Positions 22,191 to 31,229 of a stretch of 64,000 nt of DNA are shown one piece after another (positions within the stretch are counted from its first letter, which is position 1; each line of letters opens with the position of its first letter). The translations under genes and the position numbers were made by a program. Origin of the DNA: Gluconacetobacter azotocaptans. GTDB taxonomy: Bacteria > Pseudomonadota > Alphaproteobacteria > Acetobacterales > Acetobacteraceae. The stretch lies in contig NZ_JABEQF010000010.1 in NCBI RefSeq assembly GCF_014174355.1, forward strand, positions 55,397 to 119,396. Direction: 5' to 3'. Below the pieces are notes generated by a model. The model was not told the origin of the DNA. It made no database searches and worked only from the letters and a program-made list of their open reading frames with translations.

Positions 22191-23201
22191 ATGAGCGGGA
22201 ACCAAGACCCCAAAACAGAGGCCGGACGCAACAGTCCGTCGATGAGCGCGGAAGACCTGGCACGCGCGTTTTATGACATGGTCCTGATCCGACGGTTCGA
22301 GGAACGGGCCGGGCAGCTTTACGGCATGGGACTGATCGGCGGATTCTGCCACCTGTACATCGGGCAGGAAGCCGTGGTCGTCGGCCTGCAGATGGAACTG
22401 AAGCAGGGTGACAAGATCATCACCTCGTACCGCGACCATGGGCAGATGCTGGCGGCCGGCATGGACCCGCGCGGGGTCATGGCCGAGCTGACCGGGCGCG
22501 AGGGGGGATATTCCCGCGGCAAGGGCGGCTCCATGCACATGTTCTCGTCCGAAAAGCATTTTTATGGCGGGCATGGGATCGTCGGCGCCCAGGTGTCGCT
22601 GGGCATCGGCCTGGCCTTCGCCAACAAATATCGTGGAACGGACGAAGTCTCGCTCGCCTATTTCGGCGAGGGAGCGTCGAGCCAGGGACAGGTCTACGAA
22701 AGCTTCAACCTGGCTGCCCTGCACAAGCTGCCCTGCGTGTTCGTGCTGGAAAACAACCACTACGGCATGGGCACCAGCGTCGAGCGCTCCTCGGCTTCGA
22801 AGGAACTGTGGCGCAATGGCGAGCCCTGGGGCATCCCGGGGCGTAAGGTCGACGGCATGGACGTCGAGGCCGTGCGTGAGGCGGCGCGGGAGGCGATCAC
22901 GCACTGCCGCCAGGGCAAGGGGCCGTTCCTGCTGGAGATGGCGACCTATCGCTATCGCGGCCACTCGATGTCCGACCCGGCGAAATATCGCCCACGGAGC
23001 GAAGTGGACGAAATGCGGAAGAATCACGACCCGATCGACCGGGTACGCAAGGAACTGCTGAGCATGGGCGTCGAAGAGGCCGAACTGAAAGCCATGGAGG
23101 ACAAGGTCCGGGCCGTCGTGGTGGACGCCGCCGACTTCGCGCAGACCAGTCCGGAGCCCGACCCGTCGGAACTCTGGACCGACGTGCTGGTGGAGGGCTG
23201 A
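22191..23201 (+). CDS. pdhA: Pyruvate dehydrogenase E1 component, alpha subunit
   Basis: E1 alpha binds thiamine diphosphate and, with E1 beta, decarboxylates pyruvate. The 336-residue product has RRFEERAGQLYGMGLIGGFCHLYIGQEA, TSYRDHGQMLAAG, GGSMHMFS, the TPP motif FGEGASSQGQVYESFN ending in LENNHYGMGT, and the phosphorylation-loop-like YRYRGHSMSDPAKYR. ATG 22191 follows AAGGGAG. It leads pdhA-pdhB-pdhC-lpd-lipA. Confidence 0.97.
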   Translation: MSGNQDPKTEAGRNSPSMSAEDLARAFYDMVLIRRFEERAGQLYGMGLIGGFCHLYIGQEAVVVGLQMELKQGDKIITSYRDHGQMLAAGMDPRGVMAELTGREGGYSRGKGGSMHMFSSEKHFYGGHGIVGAQVSLGIGLAFANKYRGTDEVSLAYFGEGASSQGQVYESFNLAALHKLPCVFVLENNHYGMGTSVERSSASKELWRNGEPWGIPGRKVDGMDVEAVREAAREAITHCRQGKGPFLLEMATYRYRGHSMSDPAKYRPRSEVDEMRKNHDPIDRVRKELLSMGVEEAELKAMEDKVRAVVVDAADFAQTSPEPDPSELWTDVLVEG

Positions 23202-23207
23202 ACGGTC

Positions 23208-24557
23208 ATGAGCACGCAGATCCTGATGCCGGCGCTGTCGCCGACGATGACCGAGGGCAAGCTGGCCCGCTGGCTGAAGAAGACGGGCGATCATGTGGCG
23301 GCCGGCGACGTGATCGCCGAGATCGAGACCGACAAGGCCACGATGGAAGTGGAAGCCGTTGACGAGGGGACGCTGGGCGACATCCTGATCGCCGAGGGGA
23401 CGGAAAACGTCGCCGTCAACACACCGATCGCGAACCTGCAGTCCGAAGGCGGCGCCGCCGCGCCGGCATCCGCACCGGCCGCTGCCGCCCAGCCTGAGGC
23501 CCCGCAGGAACTAGCACCCCAGGCGTCGGCCCCCAAGCCACCCGCCGCACCCATGGCCGCGCCCGAGAAGGAATGGGGCGAGACCGTGGAGATCACCGTC
23601 CGCGAAGCCCTGCGCGACGCCATGGCGGCCGAACTGCGCCGTGACGAGGACGTCTTCCTGATCGGCGAGGAGGTCGCGCAGTACCAGGGCGCCTACAAGG
23701 TGTCGCAGGGGCTGCTGGACGAGTTCGGCGAGAAGCGGGTGATCGACACCCCCATCACCGAGCACGGCTTCACCGGCATGGCCGTCGGCGCGGCGCTGAC
23801 CGGGCTGAAACCGATCGTGGAATTCATGACCATGAATTTCGCGATGCAGGCCATCGACCAGATCATCAATTCGGCAGCCAAGACCCGCTATATGTCCGGC
23901 GGCCAGATGTCGTGCCCCATCGTCTTCCGCGGCCCCAACGGGGCGGCGTCGCGCGTGGGGGCGCAGCATTCGCAATGCTATGCCAGTTGGTACGGCCATA
24001 TTCCCGGCCTGAAGGTCGTGGCGCCGTGGTCATCGGCCGACGCGAAGGGCCTGCTGCGCGCCGCGATCCGCGACCCCAACCCGGTGATCGTGCTGGAGAA
24101 CGAAATTCTCTACGGGCACAAATTCCCGTGCCCGGTCGCTGAGGATTTCATCCTGCCGATCGGCCAAGCGAAGATCGAGCGCGAGGGCAGCGACGTCACA
24201 ATCGTTGCGTTCTCGATCATGGTCGGCACCGCGCTGGAAGCGGCGGCGATCCTGGCTGAACAGGGGATCGAGGCCGAAGTCATTAATCTGCGGACGATCC
24301 GTCCCCTGGATACCGAGACGATCGTCGCCAGCGTCAAGAAGACCAGCCGCCTGGTCTGCGTCGAGGAAGGCTGGCCGTTTGCCGGCATCGGGGCCGAAAT
24401 CTCGATGCAGGTCATCGAACATGCGTTCGATTATCTCGACGCCCCGCCCGCGCGGGTGGCCGGCGCCGACGTGCCGATGCCCTTCGCCGCCAATCTTGAA
24501 AAGCTGGCCCTTCCCAACCCGACCTGGGTGGTGGATGCGGTCCGCAAGCTGGTCTGA
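23208..24557 (+). CDS. pdhB: Pyruvate dehydrogenase E1 component, beta subunit, with N-terminal lipoyl domain
   Basis: This 449-residue protein has an added lipoyl domain (residues 1-80, lipoyl-lysine in [17 protein letters not shown]). An Ala/Pro linker (about 82-120) connects it to the E1 beta catalytic region ([39 protein letters not shown]...). The E1 beta-lipoyl fusion is characteristic of several alphaproteobacteria. The domain can carry acetyl groups as E2 lipoyl domains do. Its first 63 coding bases are identical to those of pdhC. It follows pdhA by 6 bp. Confidence 0.97.
   Translation: MSTQILMPALSPTMTEGKLARWLKKTGDHVAAGDVIAEIETDKATMEVEAVDEGTLGDILIAEGTENVAVNTPIANLQSEGGAAAPASAPAAAAQPEAPQELAPQASAPKPPAAPMAAPEKEWGETVEITVREALRDAMAAELRRDEDVFLIGEEVAQYQGAYKVSQGLLDEFGEKRVIDTPITEHGFTGMAVGAALTGLKPIVEFMTMNFAMQAIDQIINSAAKTRYMSGGQMSCPIVFRGPNGAASRVGAQHSQCYASWYGHIPGLKVVAPWSSADAKGLLRAAIRDPNPVIVLENEILYGHKFPCPVAEDFILPIGQAKIEREGSDVTIVAFSIMVGTALEAAAILAEQGIEAEVINLRTIRPLDTETIVASVKKTSRLVCVEEGWPFAGIGAEISMQVIEHAFDYLDAPPARVAGADVPMPFAANLEKLALPNPTWVVDAVRKLV
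23220..23350 (+). repeat. Lipoyl-domain DNA repeat, copy 1 (in pdhB)
   Basis: Positions 23220-23282 are identical to 24582-24644 in pdhC (63 bp), and 23302-23350 are identical to 24664-24712 (49 bp). The short stretch between them differs. Such exact DNA identity between paralogous domains 1.36 kb apart exceeds what protein conservation needs. Confidence 0.9.
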
Positions 24558-24569
24558 GGGGGCGTCGCG

Positions 24570-25838
24570 ATGTCTGTGAATATCCTGATGCCGGCGCTGT
24601 CGCCGACGATGACCGAGGGCAAGCTGGCCCGCTGGCTGAAGAAGGAAGGCGAGCACATCCAGTCCGGCGACGTGATCGCCGAGATCGAGACCGACAAGGC
24701 CACGATGGAAGTCGAAGCGGTCGATGAAGGTACCCTGGGACGCATCCTGGTCACCGAGGGCACCGAAGGGGTGAAGGTCAACGCGCCGATCGCCATCCTG
24801 GTGGCCGAGGGCGAAACCGTGCCCGAAGGCGGGGCGTCCGCGCCGGCACCCGAAGCGCCGGTCCAGGTTTCGGCCCCGGCCAAAGCCGCGCCGGCCCCTG
24901 CGGCGGCACCGGCACCCACCCCGGCGGCGTCGGCTCCGGCCCCGGCCCCGGCCCCAAGCGGTGCGCGCATCTTTGCGTCACCGCTGGCGCGCCGGATCGC
25001 GAAGCTGAAGGGCATCGACCTGGCAGGCGTGAAGGGGTCCGGCCCCAACGGCCGCATCGTCCGGCGCGATGTCGAGGGTGCGTCGGCCGCACCGGCGCCG
25101 ACCCGGCCGGCCGTGCTTGCGGCGCCCGTGACTATCGAGGCCCCGCACAAGGCGGTCCCGAACTCCATGATCCGCAAGGTCATCGCCAGGCGCCTGACCG
25201 AGGCCAAATCGACCATCCCGCATTTCTACGTGGCGGTCGATGTCGAACTCGACGCCCTTCTGGCGCTGCGGACGCAGTTGAATGCCGCATCCCCGGCCGA
25301 GGGACCGGACGCCTACAAGCTGTCGGTCAATGACATGCTGATCAAGGCCGCCGCGGTGACGCTGCGCCGGGTGCCCGGCGTCAATGCGTCGTACACCGAG
25401 GACGCGACGATCCTGTACGACGACGTGGACATTTCCATCGCCGTGTCGATCCCCGACGGGCTGATCACGCCGATCGTGCGCAATGCCGACAGCAAGTCGC
25501 TGCGCCAGATCAGCCAGGATGCCAAGGACCTGATCGCCCGCGCGCGGGCGGGAAAGCTGAAGCCACAGGAATTCCAGGGGGGATCGTTCTCGATCTCCAA
25601 CATGGGGATGTATGGGGTGAAGGAGTTCTCGGCCATCATCAACCCGCCGCAGGCGGCGATCCTGGCCATTGCGGCCGGCGAGAAGCGCGCCGTCGTCAAG
25701 GATGACGCGATCAAGGTCGCGACCGTCATGACGGTGACGCTGTCGGTCGATCACCGCGTCGTCGACGGGGCCTTGGCCGCCGAATGGGTGTCGACCTTCC
25801 GTTCGGTGGTCGAATCGCCGTTCAGCCTGGTGGTCTGA
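24570..25838 (+). CDS. pdhC: Dihydrolipoamide acetyltransferase (pyruvate dehydrogenase E2)
   Basis: E2 forms the core of the complex and moves the acetyl group to CoA. The 422-residue product has one lipoyl domain (residues 1-80, [17 protein letters not shown]) and a long Ala/Pro linker. A peripheral subunit-binding domain follows (ARIFASPLARRIAKLKGIDLAGVKGSGPNGRIVRRDVEG), then the acyltransferase domain ending in the catalytic LSVDHRVVDGALAAEW. ATG 24570 is 12 bp after pdhB. Confidence 0.97.
   Translation: MSVNILMPALSPTMTEGKLARWLKKEGEHIQSGDVIAEIETDKATMEVEAVDEGTLGRILVTEGTEGVKVNAPIAILVAEGETVPEGGASAPAPEAPVQVSAPAKAAPAPAAAPAPTPAASAPAPAPAPSGARIFASPLARRIAKLKGIDLAGVKGSGPNGRIVRRDVEGASAAPAPTRPAVLAAPVTIEAPHKAVPNSMIRKVIARRLTEAKSTIPHFYVAVDVELDALLALRTQLNAASPAEGPDAYKLSVNDMLIKAAAVTLRRVPGVNASYTEDATILYDDVDISIAVSIPDGLITPIVRNADSKSLRQISQDAKDLIARARAGKLKPQEFQGGSFSISNMGMYGVKEFSAIINPPQAAILAIAAGEKRAVVKDDAIKVATVMTVTLSVDHRVVDGALAAEWVSTFRSVVESPFSLVV
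24582..24712 (+). repeat. Lipoyl-domain DNA repeat, copy 2 (in pdhC)
   Basis: The partner of 23220-23350. Identical blocks are 24582-24644 (63 bp) and 24664-24712 (49 bp), in the same orientation. As a direct repeat it could recombine to delete pdhB or exchange sequence by gene conversion. Confidence 0.9.
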
Positions 25839-25849
25839 GGACATAATTC

Positions 25850-27259
25850 ATGAGCAAGACAGAGTTCGACATCGTCATTGTCGGCGGTGGCCCCGGCGGC
25901 TATGTCGCCGCCATTCGCGGGGCGCAACTGGGACTGAGCGTCGCCGTGGTCGAGGCAGCCCAACTGGGCGGCATCTGCCTCAACTGGGGGTGCATCCCCA
26001 CCAAGGCGCTGCTGCGGTCATCCGAGATCAACCATCTTCTGCACCATCTGGGCGAATTCGGCTTCGCGGCGGATAACATCCGATTCGACCTCGACAAGGT
26101 GGTCAAACGCTCGCGCAAGGTGGCAGGGCAACTGTCGTCCGGGGTGGCGCACCTGTTGAAGAAGAACAAGGTGACGGTCTTCGACGGGTTCGCCAAGCTG
26201 GCTGGCAAGGACGGCGCGCGCCGCAAGGTCGACGTCAGCAAGGACGGCAAATCCGTGGCGACCCTGACGGCGCCCCACGTCATCCTGGCCACGGGTGCGC
26301 GGGCGCGCGTCCTGCCGGGGCTGGAACCCGACGGCAAGCTGATCTGGTCGTACCGCGAGGCCATGGTGCCGACCGAACTGCCGAAGCGGCTGATGGTCAT
26401 CGGATCCGGGGCCATCGGCGTGGAATTCGCGTCCTTCTACCGCAACATGGGGGCCGAGGTCACACTGGTGGAGGTCCTGGACCGGATCCTGCCGGTCGAG
26501 GACGAGGAGATCAGCGCCCTGGCCCATAAGGCCTTCCTGAAGCAGGGAATGACCATCCTGACCGGGGCGAAGATCGGTGCCATCCGCAAGAATGGGGACA
26601 GCGTGACCGTCCCGGTCGAGGCCGGCGGCAAGAGCCAGGAGATTGCGGTCGATCGGGTCATCTCGGCGGTAGGCATCGTCGGCAACGTGGAAAATATCGG
26701 CCTGGAAGGCACCGCGATCGAGGTCGACCGGACCCATATCAAGGTCGATCCGTATTGCCGCACCGGCGAAGCCGGGGTCTATGCCATCGGCGATATCGCC
26801 GGTCCGCCGTGGCTGGCGCACAAGGCCAGCCACGAGGGCGTGCTGTGCGTCGAGGCGATCGCAGGCCACACGGTCCATCCGATCGATCCCACGAACATCC
26901 CCGGGTGTACCTACTGCCGGCCGCAGATCGCCTCGGTCGGCCTGACCGAAGCCCGGGCCAAGGAAGCCGGTCATAAAATCCGCGTCGGGCGCTTCCCCTT
27001 CATCGGCAACGGCAAGGCCATTGCGGCCGGCGAGCCCGAGGGCATGGTCAAGACCATCTTCGACGCCTCCACCGGCGAATTGCTGGGCGCGCACATGATC
27101 GGCGCCGAAGTGACCGAGATGATCCAGGGCTACGTCATCGCCAGGACGTCCGAGCTGACCGAGGCCGAACTCAAGGAAACGGTGTTCCCGCATCCGACGA
27201 TTTCGGAGACGATGCACGAGGCCGTCCTGGCCGCTTATGACGGCGCCCTGCATATCTGA
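25850..27259 (+). CDS. lpd: Dihydrolipoyl dehydrogenase (E3)
   Basis: E3 reoxidises dihydrolipoamide with FAD and passes electrons to NAD+. The 469-residue product has an N-terminal FAD motif VGGGPGGYVAAIRGAQLG, the redox disulfide in LGGICLNWGCIPTKAL, and the NAD motif VIGSGAIGVEFASFYRNMGAEV. It also has AIGDIAGPPWLAHKASHEG, and the C-terminal base region with HPHPT-like FPHPTISETMHEAV. It is 11 bp after pdhC and completes the PDH operon. Confidence 0.97.
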   Translation: MSKTEFDIVIVGGGPGGYVAAIRGAQLGLSVAVVEAAQLGGICLNWGCIPTKALLRSSEINHLLHHLGEFGFAADNIRFDLDKVVKRSRKVAGQLSSGVAHLLKKNKVTVFDGFAKLAGKDGARRKVDVSKDGKSVATLTAPHVILATGARARVLPGLEPDGKLIWSYREAMVPTELPKRLMVIGSGAIGVEFASFYRNMGAEVTLVEVLDRILPVEDEEISALAHKAFLKQGMTILTGAKIGAIRKNGDSVTVPVEAGGKSQEIAVDRVISAVGIVGNVENIGLEGTAIEVDRTHIKVDPYCRTGEAGVYAIGDIAGPPWLAHKASHEGVLCVEAIAGHTVHPIDPTNIPGCTYCRPQIASVGLTEARAKEAGHKIRVGRFPFIGNGKAIAAGEPEGMVKTIFDASTGELLGAHMIGAEVTEMIQGYVIARTSELTEAELKETVFPHPTISETMHEAVLAAYDGALHI

Positions 27260-27422
27260 AGATCGGGCTGTCGCGGTCCCGGCAGGGGGGGCGGATTTCT
27301 TTCCAAAGGGGCCGCCTCCGCTGCTTGTGATCGTCGCCGCCGCAGGGCCGGGGATGTTTGCTTGACGCGTTCCCCGCGCCGTTCCACTTGTGAGTGTCTA
27401 TTGTCCTGCTGGGTTTGCCACC

Positions 27423-28412
27423 ATGTCCACGCGCCTGTTGATCGACCATAGAAAAGGCGGGGTGTCCGTCCGCCATCCGGAAAAGGCGCACCGGCCCGAT
27501 AACCCGATCGCGCGCAAGCCCGACTGGATTCGCGTCAAGGCCCCCACGCATCCGATCTATCACGAGACCCGGACGCTGATGCGCGAGCAGAAGCTGGTGA
27601 CGGTCTGCGAGGAAGCGGCCTGCCCGAATATCGGCGAATGCTGGTCGCAGCGGCACGCCACCATGATGATCATGGGCGAGATCTGCACCCGGGCCTGCGC
27701 GTTCTGCAACGTGACCACCGGCATGCCCAACCCGCTGGACGACGACGAACCCGGCCGGGTAGGGGATGCGGTGGCGAAACTGGGCCTGCGTCACGTAGTC
27801 ATCACGTCGGTTGACCGCGACGACCTGACGGATGGCGGCGCCCACCATTTCGCACGGGTCATTTCCGCGATCCGGGCGGCCGCACCCGAGACGACGATCG
27901 AAATCCTGACCCCCGATTTCCTGCGCAAGCCGGGCGCGCTGGAGGTTGTGGTGGCGGCGCGGCCGGATGTCTTCAACCACAATCTGGAAACCGTGCCCCG
28001 CCGGTATCCGGCAATTCGACCCGGCGCGCGCTATTATCAGTCGCTGCGCCTGCTGGACGACGTGAAGCGCCTGGACCCGTCGATCTTCACCAAGTCGGGC
28101 CTGATGGTCGGCCTGGGCGAGGAACGGCCCGAGATCCTGCAGGTCATGGACGACCTGCGCGTCGCCGACGTCGATTTCATCACCCTGGGCCAATATCTGC
28201 AGCCGACCGTCAAGCATGCGGCGGTCCAGCATTTCGTGACGCCCGACGAATTCGCCGATTACGCGGCGATGGCCCGTGCCAAGGGCTTCCTGCAGGTCAG
28301 CGCCTCGCCGCTGACGCGGTCGTCCTATCACGCCGATTCCGATTTCGCGGAACTTCGCGCCACGCGGGAGGCAAAGCTCGCGGCCGCGCGGATCGTGGTG
28401 GAGGCTCCCTGA
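27423..28412 (+). CDS. lipA: Lipoyl synthase
   Basis: LipA inserts two sulfurs into protein-bound octanoyl chains to make lipoyl groups, which E2 and the pdhB domain need. The 329-residue radical-SAM enzyme has the auxiliary cluster motif [13 protein letters not shown], the radical-SAM motif [10 protein letters not shown], and the C-terminal RSSYHAD serine motif. ATG 27423 is chosen over an upstream ATG at 27390. It follows lpd by 163 bp. Confidence 0.97.
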   Translation: MSTRLLIDHRKGGVSVRHPEKAHRPDNPIARKPDWIRVKAPTHPIYHETRTLMREQKLVTVCEEAACPNIGECWSQRHATMMIMGEICTRACAFCNVTTGMPNPLDDDEPGRVGDAVAKLGLRHVVITSVDRDDLTDGGAHHFARVISAIRAAAPETTIEILTPDFLRKPGALEVVVAARPDVFNHNLETVPRRYPAIRPGARYYQSLRLLDDVKRLDPSIFTKSGLMVGLGEERPEILQVMDDLRVADVDFITLGQYLQPTVKHAAVQHFVTPDEFADYAAMARAKGFLQVSASPLTRSSYHADSDFAELRATREAKLAAARIVVEAP

Positions 28413-28912
28413 TGCCGACCCATGCCGAACGTCGCATGATCGCCTATTCGTCGGAGCAACTGTTCGATCTGGTCGCCGACGTGGGCAAGTATCCGCAATT
28501 CCTGCCGTGGTGCACCAATGCCCGCGTCCGCACGCGCACCGCAACCGAACTGGTCGCCGACCTGACCATCGGGTTCGGGCCGTTCCGCGAGACGTTCACC
28601 AGCAGGGTATCCCTGGAACGGCCGTCGCGGATCCGCGTGCAGTACGAAAAGGGGCCGTTCCGCTACCTGAACAATGTCTGGACCTTCACGCCGGACCAGC
28701 AGTGGTGCCTGATCGACTTCTTCGTCGAATTCGAATTCCGTTCCCGCCTGCTGCAGGCCGCGATCGGGGTCGTCTTCAACGAGGCCGTGCGCCTGATGGT
28801 GTCGGCCTTCATCCGTCGCGCCAGGGAAATCTACGGCCCGCCTGTCGGCACACCGCCGGTAAGCACCCAGCCGCCCGGCCGCATCCAGCCCGCCGGAACC
28901 GGAGGCGTCTGA
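28412..28912 (+). CDS. RatA/COQ10-type START-domain protein
   Basis: A 166-residue single-domain protein of the SRPBCC/START fold (HAERRMIAYSSEQLFDLVADVGKYPQFLPWCTNARV...FNEAVRLMVSAFIRRAREIYG). Homologues bind ubiquinone (COQ10) or are annotated as RatA; in alphaproteobacteria a ubiquinone-related role is likelier than toxicity. Its ATG shares one base with the lipA stop, so translation is coupled. The last 25 residues are Pro-rich and nonconserved. Confidence 0.85.
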   Translation: MPTHAERRMIAYSSEQLFDLVADVGKYPQFLPWCTNARVRTRTATELVADLTIGFGPFRETFTSRVSLERPSRIRVQYEKGPFRYLNNVWTFTPDQQWCLIDFFVEFEFRSRLLQAAIGVVFNEAVRLMVSAFIRRAREIYGPPVGTPPVSTQPPGRIQPAGTGGV

Positions 28913-29007
28913 CGGGCGTTCCCCCCATGTCCGGGCGTACAGGTGGCTCCGCCACCGATCCGTCGCGCGTCATGGACGGATACGACCCAGTTGAAGGAGC
29001 CCCTCCG

Positions 29008-29337
29008 ATGAAATTGTCTTTTGGCGCGATCCTTGTCGCCACAGCGATCGTCTCGACCGCCCCGGCACTTGTTGCCGCGCCGCCGGCCCATGCGGCCCGG
29101 CACAAGCATCATATGGCCAAGGGGACCGAAAAGAAGTCCCAAGTCAGCGCGACGGAAGACCTGAACGCCAAGAGCCTCGCCGCCGCCCGCGCCGGTACGA
29201 CGACGCCCACCGCGCCGTCGATGGAATCTCCCTCATCCATGACGCCGCCGGCTGTCGTGCCGTCGGGGACCGGGGTCACGACCCCTCCGACCGCCCCGTC
29301 GCCGTCGATGCCCGGAAACGCTCCCGACGGCAACTGA
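29008..29337 (+). CDS. Small secreted Thr/Pro/Ser-rich protein
   Basis: A 109-residue product with a clear signal peptide (MKLSFGAILVATAIVSTAPA ... cleavage near HA-A, about residue 31). The mature part is short: a basic HKHHMAKGTEKK segment, then a Thr/Pro/Ser-rich low-complexity tail. No domain is recognised; it is probably a periplasmic or cell-surface protein. ATG 29008 has GAAGGAG upstream. It ends just before a strong terminator. Confidence 0.65.
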   Translation: MKLSFGAILVATAIVSTAPALVAAPPAHAARHKHHMAKGTEKKSQVSATEDLNAKSLAAARAGTTTPTAPSMESPSSMTPPAVVPSGTGVTTPPTAPSPSMPGNAPDGN

Positions 29338-29361
29338 TCCCACAGCCGTTCGCAATGACCG

Positions 29362-29413
29362 ATATCCTGAGCCCGAAGGTCGAGCATGACCTTCAGGCTC
29401 AGGATATTTTTAT
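29362..29413 (+). terminator. Intrinsic terminator after the lipA-ratA-secreted protein block
   Basis: ATATCCTGAGCCCGAAGGTC (29362-29381) pairs with GACCTTCAGGCTCAGGATAT (29388-29407), a 20-bp stem with one mismatch and a 6-nt loop. TTTT follows the stem. It closes the rightward PDH/lipA region before aqpZ. Confidence 0.9.
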
Positions 29414-29504
29414 TCCCGGTCGCTGAAATCATGGGGTGAAACTCTGAACGTATTGGGACGATATGACCGCGCGGTGATCCCGCCGCATCGGCAGGACACA
29501 TCCC

Positions 29505-30224
29505 ATGCCCCGCAAACTTGCCGCCGAGTTCTTCGGTACATTCTGGCTGGTGCTGGGAGGGTGCGGCAGCGCTGTCCTGGCTGCCGCGTTTCCCGAACAT
29601 GGGATCGGCTTCCTTGGCGTCGCGCTCGCCTTCGGCCTGACGGTCCTGACGATGGCCTATGCGGTAGGCGGCATCTCGGGCGGGCATTTCAACCCCGCGG
29701 TGACGCTGGGCCTTGCCGTCGCGGGCCGGATCTCATGGAAGGATGTTCCGTCCTACTGGGTCGCGCAGATCCTGGGCGGGGTGGGGGCCGCTGTAATTCT
29801 TTACATCATCGCCTCCGGGGTGCCCGGTTTCGCGGCCGGAGGATTCGCCTCCAACGGGTATGGAGACCTGTCCCCCGGGCATTACGGGTTGCTGTCCGCC
29901 CTGGTCTGCGAAGTGACGCTGACCGCATTCTTTCTTCTGGTCATCCTCGGATCGACCTCATCGGCCGCGCCGGCAGGATTCGCGCCGCTCGCGATCGGGC
30001 TTGCGCTGACCCTGATCCACCTGATCTCGATCCCGGTGACCAACACGTCGGTCAATCCGGCCCGTTCCACCGCCGTGGCCTTCTTCGCGCAGACCGCCGC
30101 CCTGGGCCAGCTCTGGCTGTTCTGGCTGGCGCCGCTTGCCGGCGGCGCGATCGGGGCGCTGATCTGGCGGCATCTCCTGTCCCCCGGAGAATCGCCCGGC
30201 CTGATCGGTCGGGAGCCCAGATAG
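29505..30224 (+). CDS. aqpZ: Aquaporin Z
   Basis: A water channel of the MIP family. The 239-residue product has six hydrophobic segments and the two half-helix NPA boxes, [10 protein letters not shown] and [10 protein letters not shown]. The selectivity-filter arginine follows the second NPA. It opens [28 protein letters not shown], typical of AqpZ rather than glycerol facilitators, which carry an extra Asp after the second NPA. It is convergent with cinA (15 bp gap). Confidence 0.96.
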   Translation: MPRKLAAEFFGTFWLVLGGCGSAVLAAAFPEHGIGFLGVALAFGLTVLTMAYAVGGISGGHFNPAVTLGLAVAGRISWKDVPSYWVAQILGGVGAAVILYIIASGVPGFAAGGFASNGYGDLSPGHYGLLSALVCEVTLTAFFLLVILGSTSSAAPAGFAPLAIGLALTLIHLISIPVTNTSVNPARSTAVAFFAQTAALGQLWLFWLAPLAGGAIGALIWRHLLSPGESPGLIGREPR

Positions 30225-30239
30225 GGAACGACAGGACAC

Positions 30240-30746
30240 TCAGGATCGGACGCGCTGCCCGACCAGATCCAGCGCCTGTGCCACCGCCTGTTGCCGGACC
30301 GACGCGCGATCTCCGTCGAACACCCGCGACAACGTGACCGTTTCTCCGCTCCGGCGCGCCGTCGCGAACCAGACCAGCCCGACCGGCTTGGCGGCCGATC
30401 CTCCCCCCGGTCCCGCGATGCCCGTGATGGACACGGCGATGTCGGTACGGGGCGCATGGGCCAGCGCGCCGTCCGCCATTGCAGCGGCGACTTCGGCGCT
30501 GACCGCGCCATGGCGGGCCAGCAAGGCCGAATCGACGCCCAGCAGGGCAGTCTTCATGACGTTGGAATAGGTCACGAACCCGCCTTCCACCACGTCGGAC
30601 GATCCGGCGTGGTGGGTCAGGGACGCGGCGACCAGACCGCCGGTGCAGCTTTCGGCGGTAACGACCCGCAGCCCGGCTCCACGCAGCAGGACCAGCAGCG
30701 TGCCCGCATGGTCGAGCGTCGGGTCATCCAGCAGGAAAGGGGGCAT
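30240..30746 (-). CDS. CinA C-terminal domain protein (nicotinamide-nucleotide amidohydrolase)
   Basis: A 168-residue stand-alone CinA_C domain (PncC type), which deamidates NMN in pyridine-nucleotide recycling. It has the signatures VVTAESCTGGLVAASLTHHAGSSDVVEGGFVTYSN and AVSITGIAGPGGG, and ends with HQ-like QQAVAQALDL. The N-terminal COG1058 domain of full CinA is absent, as in many proteobacteria. It follows pgpA by 15 bp. Confidence 0.92.
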   Translation of the reverse strand: MPPFLLDDPTLDHAGTLLVLLRGAGLRVVTAESCTGGLVAASLTHHAGSSDVVEGGFVTYSNVMKTALLGVDSALLARHGAVSAEVAAAMADGALAHAPRTDIAVSITGIAGPGGGSAAKPVGLVWFATARRSGETVTLSRVFDGDRASVRQQAVAQALDLVGQRVRS

Positions 30747-30761
30747 GGGCGGCCTCGCGGG

Positions 30762-31229
30762 TCAGGACAGGACGGGCAGGTAACGGAGGGCAAACAGGAT
30801 CGCCGCGGCAAGCAGCCCGGCGACGACATCGTCGCCCATGATCCCCAGCGAATCGTGACGCCGGTCGAACCAGCCCACCGGCCCGGGCTTGGTGATGTCG
30901 AACAGGCGGAACAGCGCGAACGCCAGCAGCAGCAACAGCACGTGCCGCCCCGACAGATACAGGGGATCCATAGGTGCCACGGGCAGCATGGCGATCCACA
31001 TGCCCGCGACTTCGTCAATCACGATCCATCCATGGTCCTCGCCACCGCTGACCCGTTCGGTCGCGGCATATCCGATCCAGCAGCACAACAGGATCGCCAT
31101 CCCCATCAGGACCGGGCTGGACAGCAGCGGCACCCCGCACACAAGGGCGGCGAACGACCCCACCGTGCCGGGAGCCTTCGGGGAAAAGCCGCAGCCGCCG
31201 AAACTGGCGATCAGACGGGCAGGGGTCAT
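30762..31229 (-). CDS. pgpA: Phosphatidylglycerophosphatase A
   Basis: PgpA dephosphorylates phosphatidylglycerophosphate to phosphatidylglycerol at the inner membrane. The 155-residue product has GFSPKAPGTVGSFAAL, the conserved acidic IVIDEVAGMWIA, FRLFDITKPGPVGWFDRR and GIMGDDVVAGLLAA, with three hydrophobic segments. Its ATG overlaps the upstream slt stop by 4 bp; pgpA-cinA is a common pair. Its product can feed the cardiolipin synthase encoded at 42 kb. Confidence 0.95.
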   Translation of the reverse strand: MTPARLIASFGGCGFSPKAPGTVGSFAALVCGVPLLSSPVLMGMAILLCCWIGYAATERVSGGEDHGWIVIDEVAGMWIAMLPVAPMDPLYLSGRHVLLLLLAFALFRLFDITKPGPVGWFDRRHDSLGIMGDDVVAGLLAAAILFALRYLPVLS

